Of a stretch of DNA of 27,623 nucleotides, positions 9,721-20,922 are shown one piece after another. Below the pieces are notes generated by a model. That model made no database searches, was not told the origin of the DNA, and saw nothing but the letters and a program-made list of their open reading frames with translations. Source of the stretch: Conidiobolus incongruus B7586 (taxonomy: Eukaryota > Entomophthoromycota > Entomophthoromycetes > Entomophthorales > Conidiobolaceae); NCBI GenBank assembly GCA_000697335.1, contig JNEM01010667.1, forward strand, positions 1 to 27,623. Reading direction: 5' to 3'. Numbering within the stretch: the stretch's first letter is position 1; every line of letters begins with the position of its first letter. The translations under genes were made by a program, and so were the position numbers.

Positions 9721-10264
9721 TTTATTCTATTTTAATCCAATGATGCAAATTAAACAAGAGCAATATTTAATTATTTTGTAATTTTTTATGAGTTTCAAAA
9801 AAAACTTTTATTCGTTAAGGCTCCATTTAATTTGCTATAAATGATCATTACAAAATATTGATGACAATTTTTAGATATTCCTCTATTGAGCTGATTACGT
9901 AATAATTAAATTGAGATTATTATACGATATTATCTCAGACTTTAATGACCAAAATAATTAACAAGAAAAGCTCAATTAGACTGAGAAAAAAAATGAAAAA
10001 TCGAACTGTTTAATATTCTTAAAGATACACAAACATTGTCAATAGCAATTACAATCAAGACAAGCATTTGTATTTCATAATTAACACTTTACTGGATTTG
10101 AATTATAGATCTGATATTGAATGTTATTTAGCAATTACAAGATTGTTAAATTCAAAAATTAATTAAAAATAATTAATGTTGCAATTTTAACAAAATACAA
10201 AAACATTTTGACATTTTTTCATGAACCACACTAATATGGGAAAAGAATAATTGATGCAATCATT

Positions 10265-10452
10265 TCTTGAGAACCCTGAGCTGGCTACTTTACCTCAGAT
10301 ATGGTGGACAACTTAGAGCCAATAAAATTATTCCGTCTTGCATAACACCAGCAAGTTGTGTTGACCGCAGAGTAAGTTTCAGATGAATACGAAGGTTTAA
10401 GCAATAAAGTTTTTAAACTGAGTGTTTGAAACCGAAAGCTGTCAAAAAATAA
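10265..10452 (-). other. GC-rich island, possible 3' exon of the homeobox gene or small RNA
   Basis: A second island of exon-like composition, 285 bp past the homeobox stop and downstream of it on the minus strand. A minus-strand frame of 55 codons is open from 10452 to a stop at 10285. The homeobox frame ends at a GTGTAAGG that is also donor-like, and an acceptor-like ACTCAG near 10424 would join it to this frame in phase. The intron would then be about 310 bp, several times longer than every other intron in the window, so the join is doubtful. The island could equally be an untranslated region or a non-coding RNA. Confidence 0.25.
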
Positions 10453-10736
10453 TTAATCATTGGTTGGATTGTTTATAGCTTCAATCGTTCCTATATTTAA
10501 TAACTGTAGCATGGGTAAAAAAGGGTACTAGGATCAAAGTAATAATAATATGATAGGTAAAGATTTATTAAATATGACATAATAAGAGAATAATAATAAA
10601 TTAAATACTTTGCAATGATAAGTAGCTAATGAATATGACTAGGTTGTAATTGAGTCTAAGTCATTATGAATAAGGAATTGGTTGGGATATGGTACAACTT
10701 CGATAAAGACAATACTATGTAACATGCCTGAGGGCC

Positions 10737-11303
10737 TTACACACTCTTTGCCCTAGTGTTTCGGTCTAACTCTCCGTGATTCTGTGAGATATTCACAGGA
10801 ATTACTTGCATTTCAGTTTCTGGTTTCACTTGATAAACTCTTCTAAATCCAAGTGGAGGTCTTCCCCTCTCGCGACGAATTTTCGTAGTATCTTGGCATC
10901 TTTTATTCTGAAACCAAAATTGTACACTCTTAACACCAACACCGAGCTCTTTAGCGAGTTCCTCGCGCATCGCCAAACTGGGTAGTGGGTTGATTTTGTA
11001 AAAGTTTTCAAGGTGTCTTTTCTGGTCCATTGTCCAAGAGCATCTTCTTTTACAAGGATTTTTCTGTTTTTTCACTGGTTTTCCTGTCTTTTTGGAAATT
11101 TCCTGAGTTTCATTTGAAGAATTGGGTGAAGGTTCCTTGGAATGAAGTTTGCTAGTTTGACGAGACTGTTTCTGAGCGATGTTATAAGCTTCAGACAGAG
11201 AGTTTTTAAGTTGCTGGGGTAGGTAGTCAAAAGGAATAAGTGGTTGAGAAGTAATGGAGGTAGATTTTTTTGGTCTTAGAGAGTTTGATGAAAGTGGAGG
11301 CAT
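10737..11303 (-). CDS. Homeodomain transcription factor
   Basis: A 188-residue single-exon frame. The homeodomain occupies about residues 83-142. Helix 1 begins SWTMDQKRHLENFY, the loop is NPLPSL, helix 2 is MREELAKEL, and helix 3 has SVQFWFQNKR with the DNA-contact residues Q50 (132), N51 (133) and R53 (135) in homeodomain numbering. Position 8, usually Phe, is Trp90. Basic flanks (KKQKNPCKRR before, RRERGRPP after) suggest nuclear targeting. The RGRP at 146-149 is an AT-hook core, which would suit an AT-rich genome. The N-terminal 80 residues are Ser/Thr/Lys-rich and probably disordered. It acts as a sequence-specific DNA-binding protein; the target genes and orthologue (Yox1/Phx1-like or other) cannot be told from this. 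The protein is short for a fungal homeobox factor, so a further 3' exon is possible. Confidence 0.88.
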   Translation of the reverse strand: MPPLSSNSLRPKKSTSITSQPLIPFDYLPQQLKNSLSEAYNIAQKQSRQTSKLHSKEPSPNSSNETQEISKKTGKPVKKQKNPCKRRCSWTMDQKRHLENFYKINPLPSLAMREELAKELGVGVKSVQFWFQNKRCQDTTKIRRERGRPPLGFRRVYQVKPETEMQVIPVNISQNHGELDRNTRAKSV

Positions 11304-14300
11304 TAGAGATAGTTTGAATTAAAATTGAGCCAGAACGATTTAAAACCTGGAAATAGAGGAAAATTTCAACAAGAGCCTAGATTGAACAAATATGTAATCG
11401 AATTGATCACACTAGAAACTCGACTAAAAAATTGAAATATATTTGAACAAAATTTTAACAAGAGATGATGTTGAAGGTAAATCAAAGTCCCAATTTTAAA
11501 ACAAATTAGAGAAAAAATGAATCTCAATAACAATCATCACCTCATTGTCATTTTTATATCACAAATCCAATTGAACAAAGGGTCACCCATATTAATTAAT
11601 TAAAAATCAGTTTTTTCATTAAAATAGATTAATTTTTAATCTTTATAAAAGGAGAAGGAGAAGGAGAAAAGAGAGAATTTTCATTAATTTAATTAAATAA
11701 TTAATTTAATTGTCTCTGAAAGAAGCTTAAAAATGCTATTTGATAGATTTTACTGATAAATTGATGATAAATTGATCTATCACAATTCTATTACTACATT
11801 AATACTGAAAGCCAAATTAATTTTTAGAGTTGAGTAGCATTATCTCCTGAGATTAAATACCATATTTCACCCTTCAATTGAATTCCCCCTTCATACTTCT
11901 CCTATCACTGGACAGTAAAGTAATTCACCCACCAATAATGATTGAACCTTTGAAATTGAATGATCCTAATTTAAAATTAATTAACTTAAAGAGTCAAAAC
12001 TTTACATATATGTTAATTGAATTTAATTTTTCTCCTCTTTTAAATTCAATTTCAAATTAAAAAAAATTAAATCATTATGATTCTATAATAAATTAAGCTG
12101 CTATATTTGATAGTTACTGTTAATTATTTATTTGATATGACTGGATCCAGGTAACTCCAGAAATTTAATATAAGGCCGATTACAAAGGTTGTCATTGGAT
12201 TTTTAAATTTTATTTGAATGAATATGAAAACAAATTTGATTGTTTACATGACTGGTATTGAAATTTCTCCCCTTTTTGTATAATATTAATCAAAAGTTTT
12301 GAAAGGTATATGTATTTTTTTATTAATTTAATATTTTAATGATTCAAATGATTTTATTAACTAATTTATTTCAAATGATTATATATTTACCAAATTTGAA
12401 ATTGGTTTTTGGATTCATTTAACAATAGCAATGAATTTGAATTGTTTAAATTATTCTAAGGGATTGCGAATCCATACATATTGGAGGTAATTGGATAAAT
12501 TAATATTTATAAAATTTGAATCATTACAAATTTTGATAACTTATTGAATTGATCATTTATATTTTTTAAATGATATACTTAAGTGGCTTATGTATTTTGA
12601 TTTTGTGCTTAATTTGTTATAAAAATTAAAACCTGACAGCTATTTACAAATTTTTAATAATGCTATATTTCATTAAATCCTTACTTACTCAACACTTTGA
12701 TATTTTTATCAATTTTTGTAATTCTGAAATAGTTGTATTATGAAAAATTATATAAACTATATTATTTCAGAATAAATGTCTTAATTTGTGCAAAAATTTT
12801 ATTTCATTCTCAATATAATTAACTGTATTTCAATATTATTCAAAATTATTTTTTGTCATTCCAAACTTTCGATTAGGCTAGATTTTGATAATAATATATT
12901 AGATCGATAATGGATTCTTAGATGTTGATGATCTAGATAAATATATAAATTGTTTTTATATCAGATGTTCAGATAGTTCCTATTAAAAACGCCATAACAT
13001 GGCTCTTTTTCAATGTTAAATTAGAAATAATATTTCAAAAAAATCTTTTGACAGGAATGTTGAATACTTTTTTATGTTATTTGCTTTAGAATGAGTTCAA
13101 TTAGTTTAATCAATAATGTTTTATAATGGTAAACACTTATTTAATATGAATTATCTCAAAATCAGATATCAATTATAAATTTTTACACTTAAAATCATTC
13201 TAAAAATTTGGAAAATAATTTCATAGTTTATCTTTTAGTGAATGATTGACTATAAATATGATAGAGTATTCATAGTTAAAATAGTTTTTATCATAATCAT
13301 TTTACATTACAACTAATGATTATAATTATAGCTAATTTGAATTCACATTGTGTAAGGCTCGATACTTTATCCTCTTTTAAAATAACAATTATTGGATATT
13401 TAGTTTGTAAAACTACCAGAATTTTAATAATATTAAGGGGTAAATTATTTTACAGGTTATAATTGATATATTTATTTTTGATGATATAACATTAATAATT
13501 TCAAAATATTATAAACTGATAAATATTTCTAAAACATTCATTAAGAATCATAATTTTCAAAATTTTTAATTTAATGAAATTCCAGAAAAAAACTCAGTAT
13601 ATTAACCATATTGCTAATCTAACAAGTTACTCATTATAAGAGTTCAATCAAAATTCCCTTGGCCCAAGTCATCAAAATATCATGAGAAACTATCCTTAAT
13701 TACTTACAAAGTGAAATTTAATTAAAATAAATTCCTATTACTAATTTTACCAAAAAACAACTGTTATGGTATTATACAGTCATTGAAATAAATAGATTTC
13801 TTTATTTTTTGGATACATTTTTTGAAGTGGTGAGCTATATTAATGCAGTTGTCAAGTTTTTACAAATTCGAGAAAATGTAAATTTATTAGGTAAATTGAT
13901 TCAAATATATTGATGAGAATTTTATATTCTAATAATAAGAAAATATAATCAAAATTACTATGAAACTAACATAGCTTTGAATAGCTATAGGATTAATATT
14001 TTTTGTGTCAGAAAATACAAATAATTAAACTATATTGGGATTAAAAAATTGCTAATAGAGTTTATCCCAATCATATATACTACTTTACGAAAAGAAACTA
14101 ATAACTTAATAATAATATTTTGTCCTTTGTAATAAGTAGATACGCTAATTGGATATAAAAATACATTCGATAATATTTGGTTAATGTATCTAAATTTAGC
14201 CATTATGTAGTCCTTATAAAGGTTTAATAATTTTTAATAATGGGTTATTACAATATTTTATATATTAATTTAATAGTTTATATCCAAGCTTGATTTGGAA

Positions 14301-16263
14301 TATATCACCTAATCGTGAATGCTTAATACATTTTATAATAATTCGAATATTTGATATTAGAACTGAGGCCCTCAATGATGGATGAAAGGCAATATTCAAT
14401 CCCTGAATTATTTGTGATGATGTTTTCTGATCAATCTATCTATTGAATATCCAACAGTTTAATACACTTTAATATTATAAATATATGGCAAGCGTGCTGA
14501 GAATATGAATTTTCCTGACTAAATTTGCAAGTTTACATCCATTCTAATGTTTAGAAATGGCAAAGTTATAGAAAGACTCAATTAAACCTTGAATCATAAA
14601 ATAGCATTATATCAATGAGATATTATTTTGGACACTTGGTTTTTAATGGTTGAGCCATTATTTTGATAATTAGGAACAATGCTTGAGATTTTTGTTTTAA
14701 TCAAATTCAATAATATATACCTTTAATGTTTATAGTGAAATTATTTCCATTATTACAAATAATTATAAAATTTTTGAAATTCAATATATGATATTAGCTT
14801 TAGTTAATTTTATATATTTGACGTATTAGATTAAATTTTTATTATTGTTAATAAATCAATTCAACTCTCAACAGTTAGCCAATTTATAATAAATAGCATT
14901 GAACAATATATTAAATACAGCTTAAGCTCTGTCATCAAAAATATTATCAACATTAATAACATAAACCATAGAATTGAGTAAATTTTCAATAAATATTATC
15001 ATAGATTTATTAAAAAGTGAAAAAATATAGTATTTCAACTGAATTGATATTCCATAATAAATATAAGGCTCGATATAATATATATATTATTAATCATTGA
15101 TATTCTAATGTACATGATACCAATTAATCTACTAGTGGATAAGATTATTGAATCATCAGTCTTTAAAATGAAATGATTGCTTCCATATATCTTTTAGTTT
15201 AAGCGCTATGCTCAATAGAGACTTGTATAAATTAAACCATCTTTAAATTGACATATATATTGTTTTTTCATCATAGGGTATTAGTCAAACAATCAAGATA
15301 TATTAATAATTCAATTTTGCTAAATCCAAGCTTTAGTAGAACATATTGATGTTTGGTATATAATTAAATAATTCACCTTCTTTAATTGTTTCAATTTTAA
15401 TTATAGAAATACATTTTTAAAGTATTAATATAAATATTCAAAAATAATAATGTTGATATCAACTTTATCATATTTGATCAAAAAACATATAACCATTAAA
15501 CCAAATAATAAAATATTTATAATCAAAGAAAATATATACATCGAATCATTTCTATTAAAACTATTGAAAAATTGATTTCAAAGTGTTGAAAAGAAATTTA
15601 AGTGTATCATTGAATTAGTGTATGTTTGATCAAACAATAATTTTTGTATATACTTTAAATAGGTAAATATGAAATAAATATATATAATGATATGGTTTCG
15701 AAACGTTAAAATGATATATGAATTTATTTATTAATTATTTTTTTGCATGATTTGAAGTAAAATAAAATATACCTTTAAAAATTCAGTTGTTTAATAACTA
15801 TAAAAAATTAGTATTAACCCATTTTTTCAATCTATTATTCAAACTGAAATACTGGAATAATTACTATGCTTCCCTCAAATGGTTATGAGAAATGTATAAA
15901 TGTTTATCAAAATTATAGATATATGAATTCATTTATATTATTATATTTTTTGATATTATGGTTCATTTCAAGAATAGTTGGAAAATCACCTCAAAAATAA
16001 ATCGTATATTGGAATAAACATATTATATAAAAATAGCGGTATTAAAAATATTGATTGAGTTTTATTTAAATGATATTATGGAAAAAACTTTACTAATTGT
16101 ATTCATTATTTTTTAATATATAGTAAAACCAATCAATTTAAATTGAATAACTGAATAATGGAAAAAAGTTTAGATATAAAAATAAATGTTGAAAAAAGAA
16201 AATAAAAATAGTATATAATGTAATATTCAATTCAGCTTATAAAAACCAATAATGAACTAATAT
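11304..16263. other. About 5 kb gene-free AT-rich region
   Basis: The longest interval without a supported gene. The first few hundred bases include the homeobox promoter region and a purine-rich run (11651-11677). A 60-codon frame at 11878-12060 has no recognisable features. From about 12060 to 16263 there is no open frame above background, no exon-like GC-rich patch and no tRNA. The 12-mer TAAGGCTCGATA occurs exactly at 13353-13364 and 15064-15075, with a near match at about 12170. No transposon remnant was recognised. It could hold a replication origin, a centromere-like element or simply unconstrained DNA. Confidence 0.5.
11651..11677. repeat. Purine-rich tract with GGAGAA triplication
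   Basis: Three tandem GGAGAA units followed by more A/G, so the minus strand is an all-pyrimidine tract. It lies about 350 bp upstream of the homeobox gene on that gene's promoter side. Such tracts can be promoter elements, but that is only a possibility. Confidence 0.7.
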
Positions 16264-16334
16264 TGCAATGGCGGGGAACCGAATCCCGGTTTACCGCGTG
16301 GCAGGCGGTAATTATACCACTAAACTACCATTGC
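16264..16334 (-). pseudogene. tRNA-Gly (GCC), probably a pseudogene
   Basis: A 71-nt copy of the tRNA-Gly at 1421-1491. The acceptor stem (GCAATGG/CCATTGC), D arm and anticodon arm (loop CTGCCAC) are almost unchanged. The T arm is damaged: the conserved G53-C61 pair is A-C, and the T loop reads TTCGGTT so the invariant A58 is G. Position 9 is A instead of G. The B box is thus altered and pol III transcription is doubtful, although a T5 run follows on the minus strand. It is far less decayed than the copy at 8066. Loss of function is inferred, not certain. Confidence 0.75.
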
Positions 16335-17610
16335 TGAACTCGAGATCAGTTGAAAGTATTCAATCAAAAAATATAATTTCTCAAATATATATTTTCAATA
16401 ATTTGTGCAATTTTTTTACATTATTTTTTAATAATTTATATTTAATTTTTTATTATCTCAACTTTGTGATAACATAATTCTACCTGAAGGTTTATTTTAT
16501 CAAAATGTATCAATTTTCAACCTAAAATTCTATGTATTATACAAATATGTACTAAGTAATATATGTTTTATTTATTTTCTCAGTCTGTATAAAATATTAA
16601 ATTTGACAATCTAATTATAACACTTAAATAATAAACTTTAAAATTTCAATTTGACATCAGACTAATACATCATAAAGATCCTTTAAATCAGATAATTTTT
16701 TATACTGATTAAATAAATGTTTTTTCATATATACAAGAGATATTATCATCAAAAATCTCTGTTAAATCATTCAACTTTGCTTTTCTTTGATTATATTTTT
16801 TGTATTGTCAACGATGTAAAGCTTGGTATATGAAAATGAATTACAAAATTTCAAAAAATATAATGTTTTGAATGTGAAGTTTGTGTTTATATAATTTAAT
16901 ATAGAGAAACATATATTTATTGTTAACCTAGAACAGAATAATAGTTATTAATCTTTTTCATTGATTGATCCTTAATTTATGATCTTTGAATGTTATAAAA
17001 TGAATTTTGAGTATATTAGTCATTAATTCATTAATGAAAATAAGTTTATATCTTTAATTCATATAGTCTTAAAAATGATATACATTACAATTATGATATT
17101 CAAGTATCATTTAGGAATAATAGAAAAATATAACTATATGTATTTCAACATTATATTGAATGGTTTAGTTTATTATATTATATAATAATATCATCAAAAC
17201 ATTATCTCTCTACTTAATTTTGAAAATAAAACTAAAAACGATTTTAATATAATAGAAATAATTAAAGGATTAGAATTTAATATATTGATTATTCAAAATT
17301 TTATCAGTATTGTTTAATTTTTTCCTATCTCCAATTTGGAATGAATTAATGAATAAATATTGTATTTTCAAATATTATATATTAGCTTAATATAGGTTTC
17401 AATCAAGTCTACATAATTTAATATATATGCTAGATCATTTAAACACATCAACACAATTTTAATTCGTTTATAATCTTGAAAATCATTTTATTATTATAAT
17501 AATTTTGAACTTGATACTTTTGAAATCCTATCATTTTTTTCAAAACGAAATTTATATAATATATATCAGATATAAAAATACTTTTGAAATTGGTTATTAT
17601 TCTATTTGGT
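16335..17610. other. Intergenic, nothing recognised
   Basis: About 1.3 kb of AT-rich DNA between the tRNA-Gly copy and the 3' end of the CorA-type gene. A 62-codon minus frame at 17448-17636 overlaps the CorA 3' end and looks like chance. Confidence 0.5.
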
Positions 17611-19188
17611 TTAAATAAAGCCGTATTTCCTGACAATGAACAGGAAACTTAGAGCAAGGACAAGCATACAGCCGCAAATGCCGAAGAACCAGTCCAAATT
17701 CTCCACATTCTCTCCAGGGACACGTACATTCATTCCCCACATCCCCGTGATCACATTCATGGGTAGCAGGATACTCGCCATAACTGTTAGCTTAGCTACG
17801 ACGTCATTCGTCCTGTTGGACACTTGTGTTAATTCAATGCTGATCTGTGCGAGGTAGTTAGAGTGTGCTCGCGCGAGAACTTTTTCGTAGTGGAGGCAGT
17901 TTTGCACCATGGTGATTACATGGTCCTGAATGTCACCAAGGTATAGCTTAATATCGCATTTAGCGTTGGATGCGATGCGATCCTCACTCCGAAGCGTGAG
18001 TGCTTTGATCACATCGGGTTTCGTGGAGAGTAGACGCAGGAGGGCGGTGACTCTCTTGCGAGCGTGTCCAATCCTGCGAAGCATATCACTTTGTTCACTC
18101 TCTTTCAGGATGAGGACCAGCTCATCGATTGTATCTACCTCTAATTCGGACTGACGCAGAACTGGCGCGAATGAATCAATCACATCGTCAATTAATGCGT
18201 AATTGATCCAATCTGCATTCAAAGTTATAAAATCCTTAATATGTTGGATTCTTTTAAGTACATTTGCGATGTGAGGTACCGGATTAGAATGGAACTAGCA
18301 AAAAATTATTAAAATAATCTAATTAAATCTAATAATACTTACTGAAATGATGCCATTTTTAAAAACTAGTTGATACAAATTTTGAGGTTTGATAGCATCT
18401 TGGCTGAATGTATCACGGATAAGAGTGCGAATACTCACAAAGTAGTAATTCTTAAATAATTCGCACTTCTCTCGAATTTCTTCAGTGAGAATATCTTCTA
18501 CCGTAAGAGGATGAATTTTAAATACACCACTCAAAAGTGCAAGATCTTCGGACGTTGGAGCAGTCACATCTAACCAGAAAGTTCCACCACTCCGAATCGC
18601 TTCACTAATGTCGATTCCTTTCGCTGAAAATCCCTTCATAGTCTGACTTTTGAATGTGCCCATACACTCCGAATAGAATGTAAAACGATCATAATCTGAC
18701 ACATCGCCAAACTGGAAAGCGACTTGGATTTGGTGCCTAAGAATACTGTCTGTAGAATGTGCCAAAAATGGATTCTTTTTCAAATCTTCAGCGATAGCAC
18801 TATCACCATTGAAAGTTCCACCAACATTGCTCACTTTGGTATCATCGGTCAGCTCGGTGGACATTCTGCTCAATAGCTCGAAATCAATGGCACCTCCATT
18901 GCGATCTATGTGGGTTGGCATTAATACATCTGTAGTCGGCACTATTGGACTAAGTGTATGCGTTGAAAAATTTGGCTGCAGGAACCGATTCAAATCGTCA
19001 GTAGTTCCACCGCTCGCAAGTGCCACTACTGGCGGAGTATTGGAGCTCTCACTGCTCGGCAGACTCTCCATCCCTATGGGACTGACCCTCCCTCTACTGG
19101 AGTTATCGTCATTAGATACACTTGTTTTTCTAGGTTTAGGACTTAAAAAATCCATCATATAACACCTCAAATATTTCAATCTAACCAA
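17611..19188 (-). CDS. CorA-type magnesium transporter, ALR/MNR2 family, two exons
   Basis: Membrane channel for Mg2+ and related divalent ions, in fungi at the plasma membrane (Alr1) or vacuole (Mnr2). Minus-strand exon 1 is 19188-18343 and exon 2 is 18294-17611, across a 48-bp intron (GTAAGT donor, GCTAG acceptor, phase 0). The join gives 509 residues. The N-terminal 130 or so are Ser/Thr/Pro-rich and probably cytosolic and disordered. The conserved soluble domain includes FWLDVTAPTSEDL, IHPLTVEDI, the join ISFHSNPVPHIANV and DWINYALIDDVIDSF. Two C-terminal membrane segments follow (about 449-468 and 485-503), with the signature GMN at 469-471 ending the first. The protein stops shortly after the second segment, as in CorA. 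The first ATG is used here; M11 or M12 (start at 19158 or 19155) is also plausible. The length is shorter than yeast Alr1 (859) and Mnr2 (969), mainly in the N-terminal tail. Confidence 0.94.
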
Positions 19189-19688
19189 TATTCAATTCTC
19201 TCCTCTACTCTCTATTTTATTTTTATATCTAATATTATTGGATTCTAAACTTTTAACAATATGGTAAAATCGCGACTAATTCAACCCTATCAATGCCCAA
19301 TACAAAATAAATCTATATATTTATTAATCCACCAAGCTCTAAATAAAACTCTTAAATATATAAAAAAATAAAAACAAGATGAAAAAGCGCCAAGATCAAT
19401 AATTTACTAATCTTGAAAAATTGGAATAGAAAGTATCAATATGAAAAAAATTAATTTGAAGTATAATCAAACAATATTGAAACTTGACATATTTAGTAAA
19501 GGTCATATTGTTAGTGAAGAATTTAGTCAAAAATTTTTAGAGAATATGGGGTAAAATTCAATAGGAAATTATTATTATTTTCGAGTTTATAGGTTTTTGG
19601 TAAAGTTAAATGATTTATTTTGTTTAATTATTTGCCTTATTTAATTTGACAAAAGAATAAATATTATGAATAAAAGAGTAAAAAATTT
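19189..19688. other. Promoter side of the CorA-type gene
   Basis: 500 bp of AT-rich DNA before the tRNA-Ser. It should contain the promoter of the minus-strand CorA-type gene. A T6 run on the minus strand at 19682-19688 is the likely pol III terminator of the tRNA-Ser. Nothing else was recognised. Confidence 0.45.
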
Positions 19689-19771
19689 CGACAGCTACAG
19701 GATTTGAACCTGTGCGGGCGGAGCCCATCAGATTTCAAGTCTGACTCCTTAGACCACTCGGACAAACTGTC
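19689..19771 (-). tRNA. tRNA-Ser (anticodon UGA)
   Basis: Complete 83-nt class II tRNA on the minus strand. The acceptor begins GACAG and ends CTGTC with discriminator G, which is typical of tRNA-Ser. The A box TCCGAGTGG sits in the D arm, the anticodon loop CTTGAAA reads TGA, and there is a long GC-rich variable arm. The T arm contains GGTTCAAATCC, an intact B box. A run of six T follows within a few bases of the 3' end. No intron. It decodes UCA and related serine codons. Confidence 0.96.
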
Positions 19772-20322
19772 TTAAAGTCACTCTTATTATTATTAAATTT
19801 AATGTAAAAAATATACATCTGCCCTATTTTTTCTCATACATTTACTATATTTTTTCCAAATCTTAATTCTTTTTTATTATCTTATTATTTTTATCATTTT
19901 TATTATATTATCATTATTTTTTTTCTATTATCTTTTAATTATATGTTTCATATTATTTTTTCTGTGTTATATCTCAATCTAGAATTTTGGTTCAAATTAA
20001 TTACAATTTAATTATTGAATATCCTTTGGATATTACTTTTGTTTATCTTGATTTATTCTTTCATGTAATCATTTAATTTTATAATTAAATAGATTTAAAT
20101 AATGACCTTGATAAAATATATTTGTTAAGCAAAATCTTGTTAATGTTCTATAATAGGTTAACTACACATTGAAATACAATATTGCATAATATCCAGAGTT
20201 TGCCTGAATAAAGTAAGAATGAATTCAAAAAATAATGTACAATTAGGATTCAATTTAAAGTTGTAAAATTATTGGATACATTATTTTCCTATTCATATTT
20301 CAGATTTGAAATCTTCCTATAA
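19772..20322. other. Spacer between divergent tRNA genes
   Basis: 550 bp of AT-rich, T-rich DNA between tRNA-Ser (leftward) and tRNA-His (rightward). No gene or repeat was recognised. Confidence 0.5.
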
Positions 20323-20394
20323 GGCCGTTGTAGTATAGTGGTAGTACGAAGCGTTGTGGCCGCTCAGACCGCGGTTCGATTCCGCGCAACGGCA
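20323..20394 (+). tRNA. tRNA-His (anticodon GUG)
   Basis: A 72-nt tRNA with a perfect acceptor stem (GCCGTTG/CAACGGC) and discriminator A. The anticodon stem is AGCG/CGCT around the loop TTGTGGC, which reads GTG, and the T arm is perfect (CGCGG-TTCGATT-CCGCG). The B box GGTTCGATTCC is intact. The base before G1 is A, so the G-1 of mature tRNA-His would be added after transcription, as usual in eukaryotes. The following stretch is T-rich and should terminate pol III. No intron. Confidence 0.96.
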
Positions 20395-20783
20395 CTACTA
20401 TTCTTTTCTTTCCCTATTCAATTTTCAAACTATTTTATTGAATACATTTAATCTTACTGTTTTCTAATTATATTTTCAATAATAATTTCCATTAAAATAT
20501 ATTTTTTCAATATTAACAACAATAAATATTCATATATATTAATTTCGAATTTGATATTTTTTTCAATTTGATTTTAATTTTTCCAATTTTATATTTGGCA
20601 ACTATCTACCAAAGTCAAAAATAATGAGTATCCACTATTCCATAAGTCATTCATTTAACACTAAAAATTAATCAATTACTGATCAAAATACATAATTATT
20701 CAAAAACTATTGATTTTATATCAAATTCACTTTTTCAAGGTAGTAATCAGTCTGATTTCTTTAATATCAACATCCAATGAAAG
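20395..20783. other. Spacer upstream of ARG4
   Basis: AT-rich DNA between tRNA-His and the recognisable ARG4 promoter elements. Nothing else was recognised. Confidence 0.5.
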
Positions 20784-20790
20784 TGACTCA
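20784..20790 (+). promoter_or_regulatory. Gcn4/Cpc1-type site TGACTCA upstream of ARG4
   Basis: An exact match to the bZIP activator site of fungal general amino-acid control, 133 bp before the ARG4 start codon and upstream of the TATA-like box. ARG4 is a known Gcn4 target in yeast. A second site in the opposite orientation lies at 20890-20896. Confidence 0.75.
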
Positions 20791-20837
20791 CAATTAATCA
20801 ATTTTCATGCCAATTAAAATTTTTTTCCCACATTAAC

Positions 20838-20845
20838 TATAAATA
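20838..20845 (+). promoter_or_regulatory. TATA-like box TATAAATA of ARG4
   Basis: A consensus TATA element 78 bp before the ARG4 ATG, between the two Gcn4-type sites. Because the DNA is AT-rich, the match alone is weak; its position is what supports it. A CRE-like TGACGT lies shortly downstream at 20865-20870. Confidence 0.5.
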
Positions 20846-20889
20846 CAAACCGAAGGAATATTAATGACGTTTATATTTAAAAAATTCTT

Positions 20890-20896
20890 TGAGTCA
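20890..20896 (-). promoter_or_regulatory. Second Gcn4/Cpc1-type site (TGAGTCA) before ARG4
   Basis: The reverse complement of the site at 20784-20790, only 27 bp before the ATG. If transcription starts near the TATA-like box it may lie in the leader, which makes its function less sure than that of the distal site. Confidence 0.5.
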
Positions 20897-20922
20897 ATTA
20901 AATAATTAGATAGTATAAAAAA

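Noticed and set aside
10340-10400. U1-like AACTTAC followed by a possible Sm-like site on the minus strand
   Set aside because: The 5' end does not match the U1 consensus and the U1 stem-loop I motif is absent.
11878-12060. 60-codon plus-strand frame
   Set aside because: No recognisable domain, AT-driven composition, and a length expected by chance.
16268-16477. 69-codon plus-strand frame
   Set aside because: Its N-terminal part is a translation of the antisense of the tRNA-Gly copy and the rest is AT-rich background.
17448-17636. 62-codon minus-strand frame at the 3' end of the CorA-type gene
   Set aside because: Overlaps the true gene in another frame and has no features.
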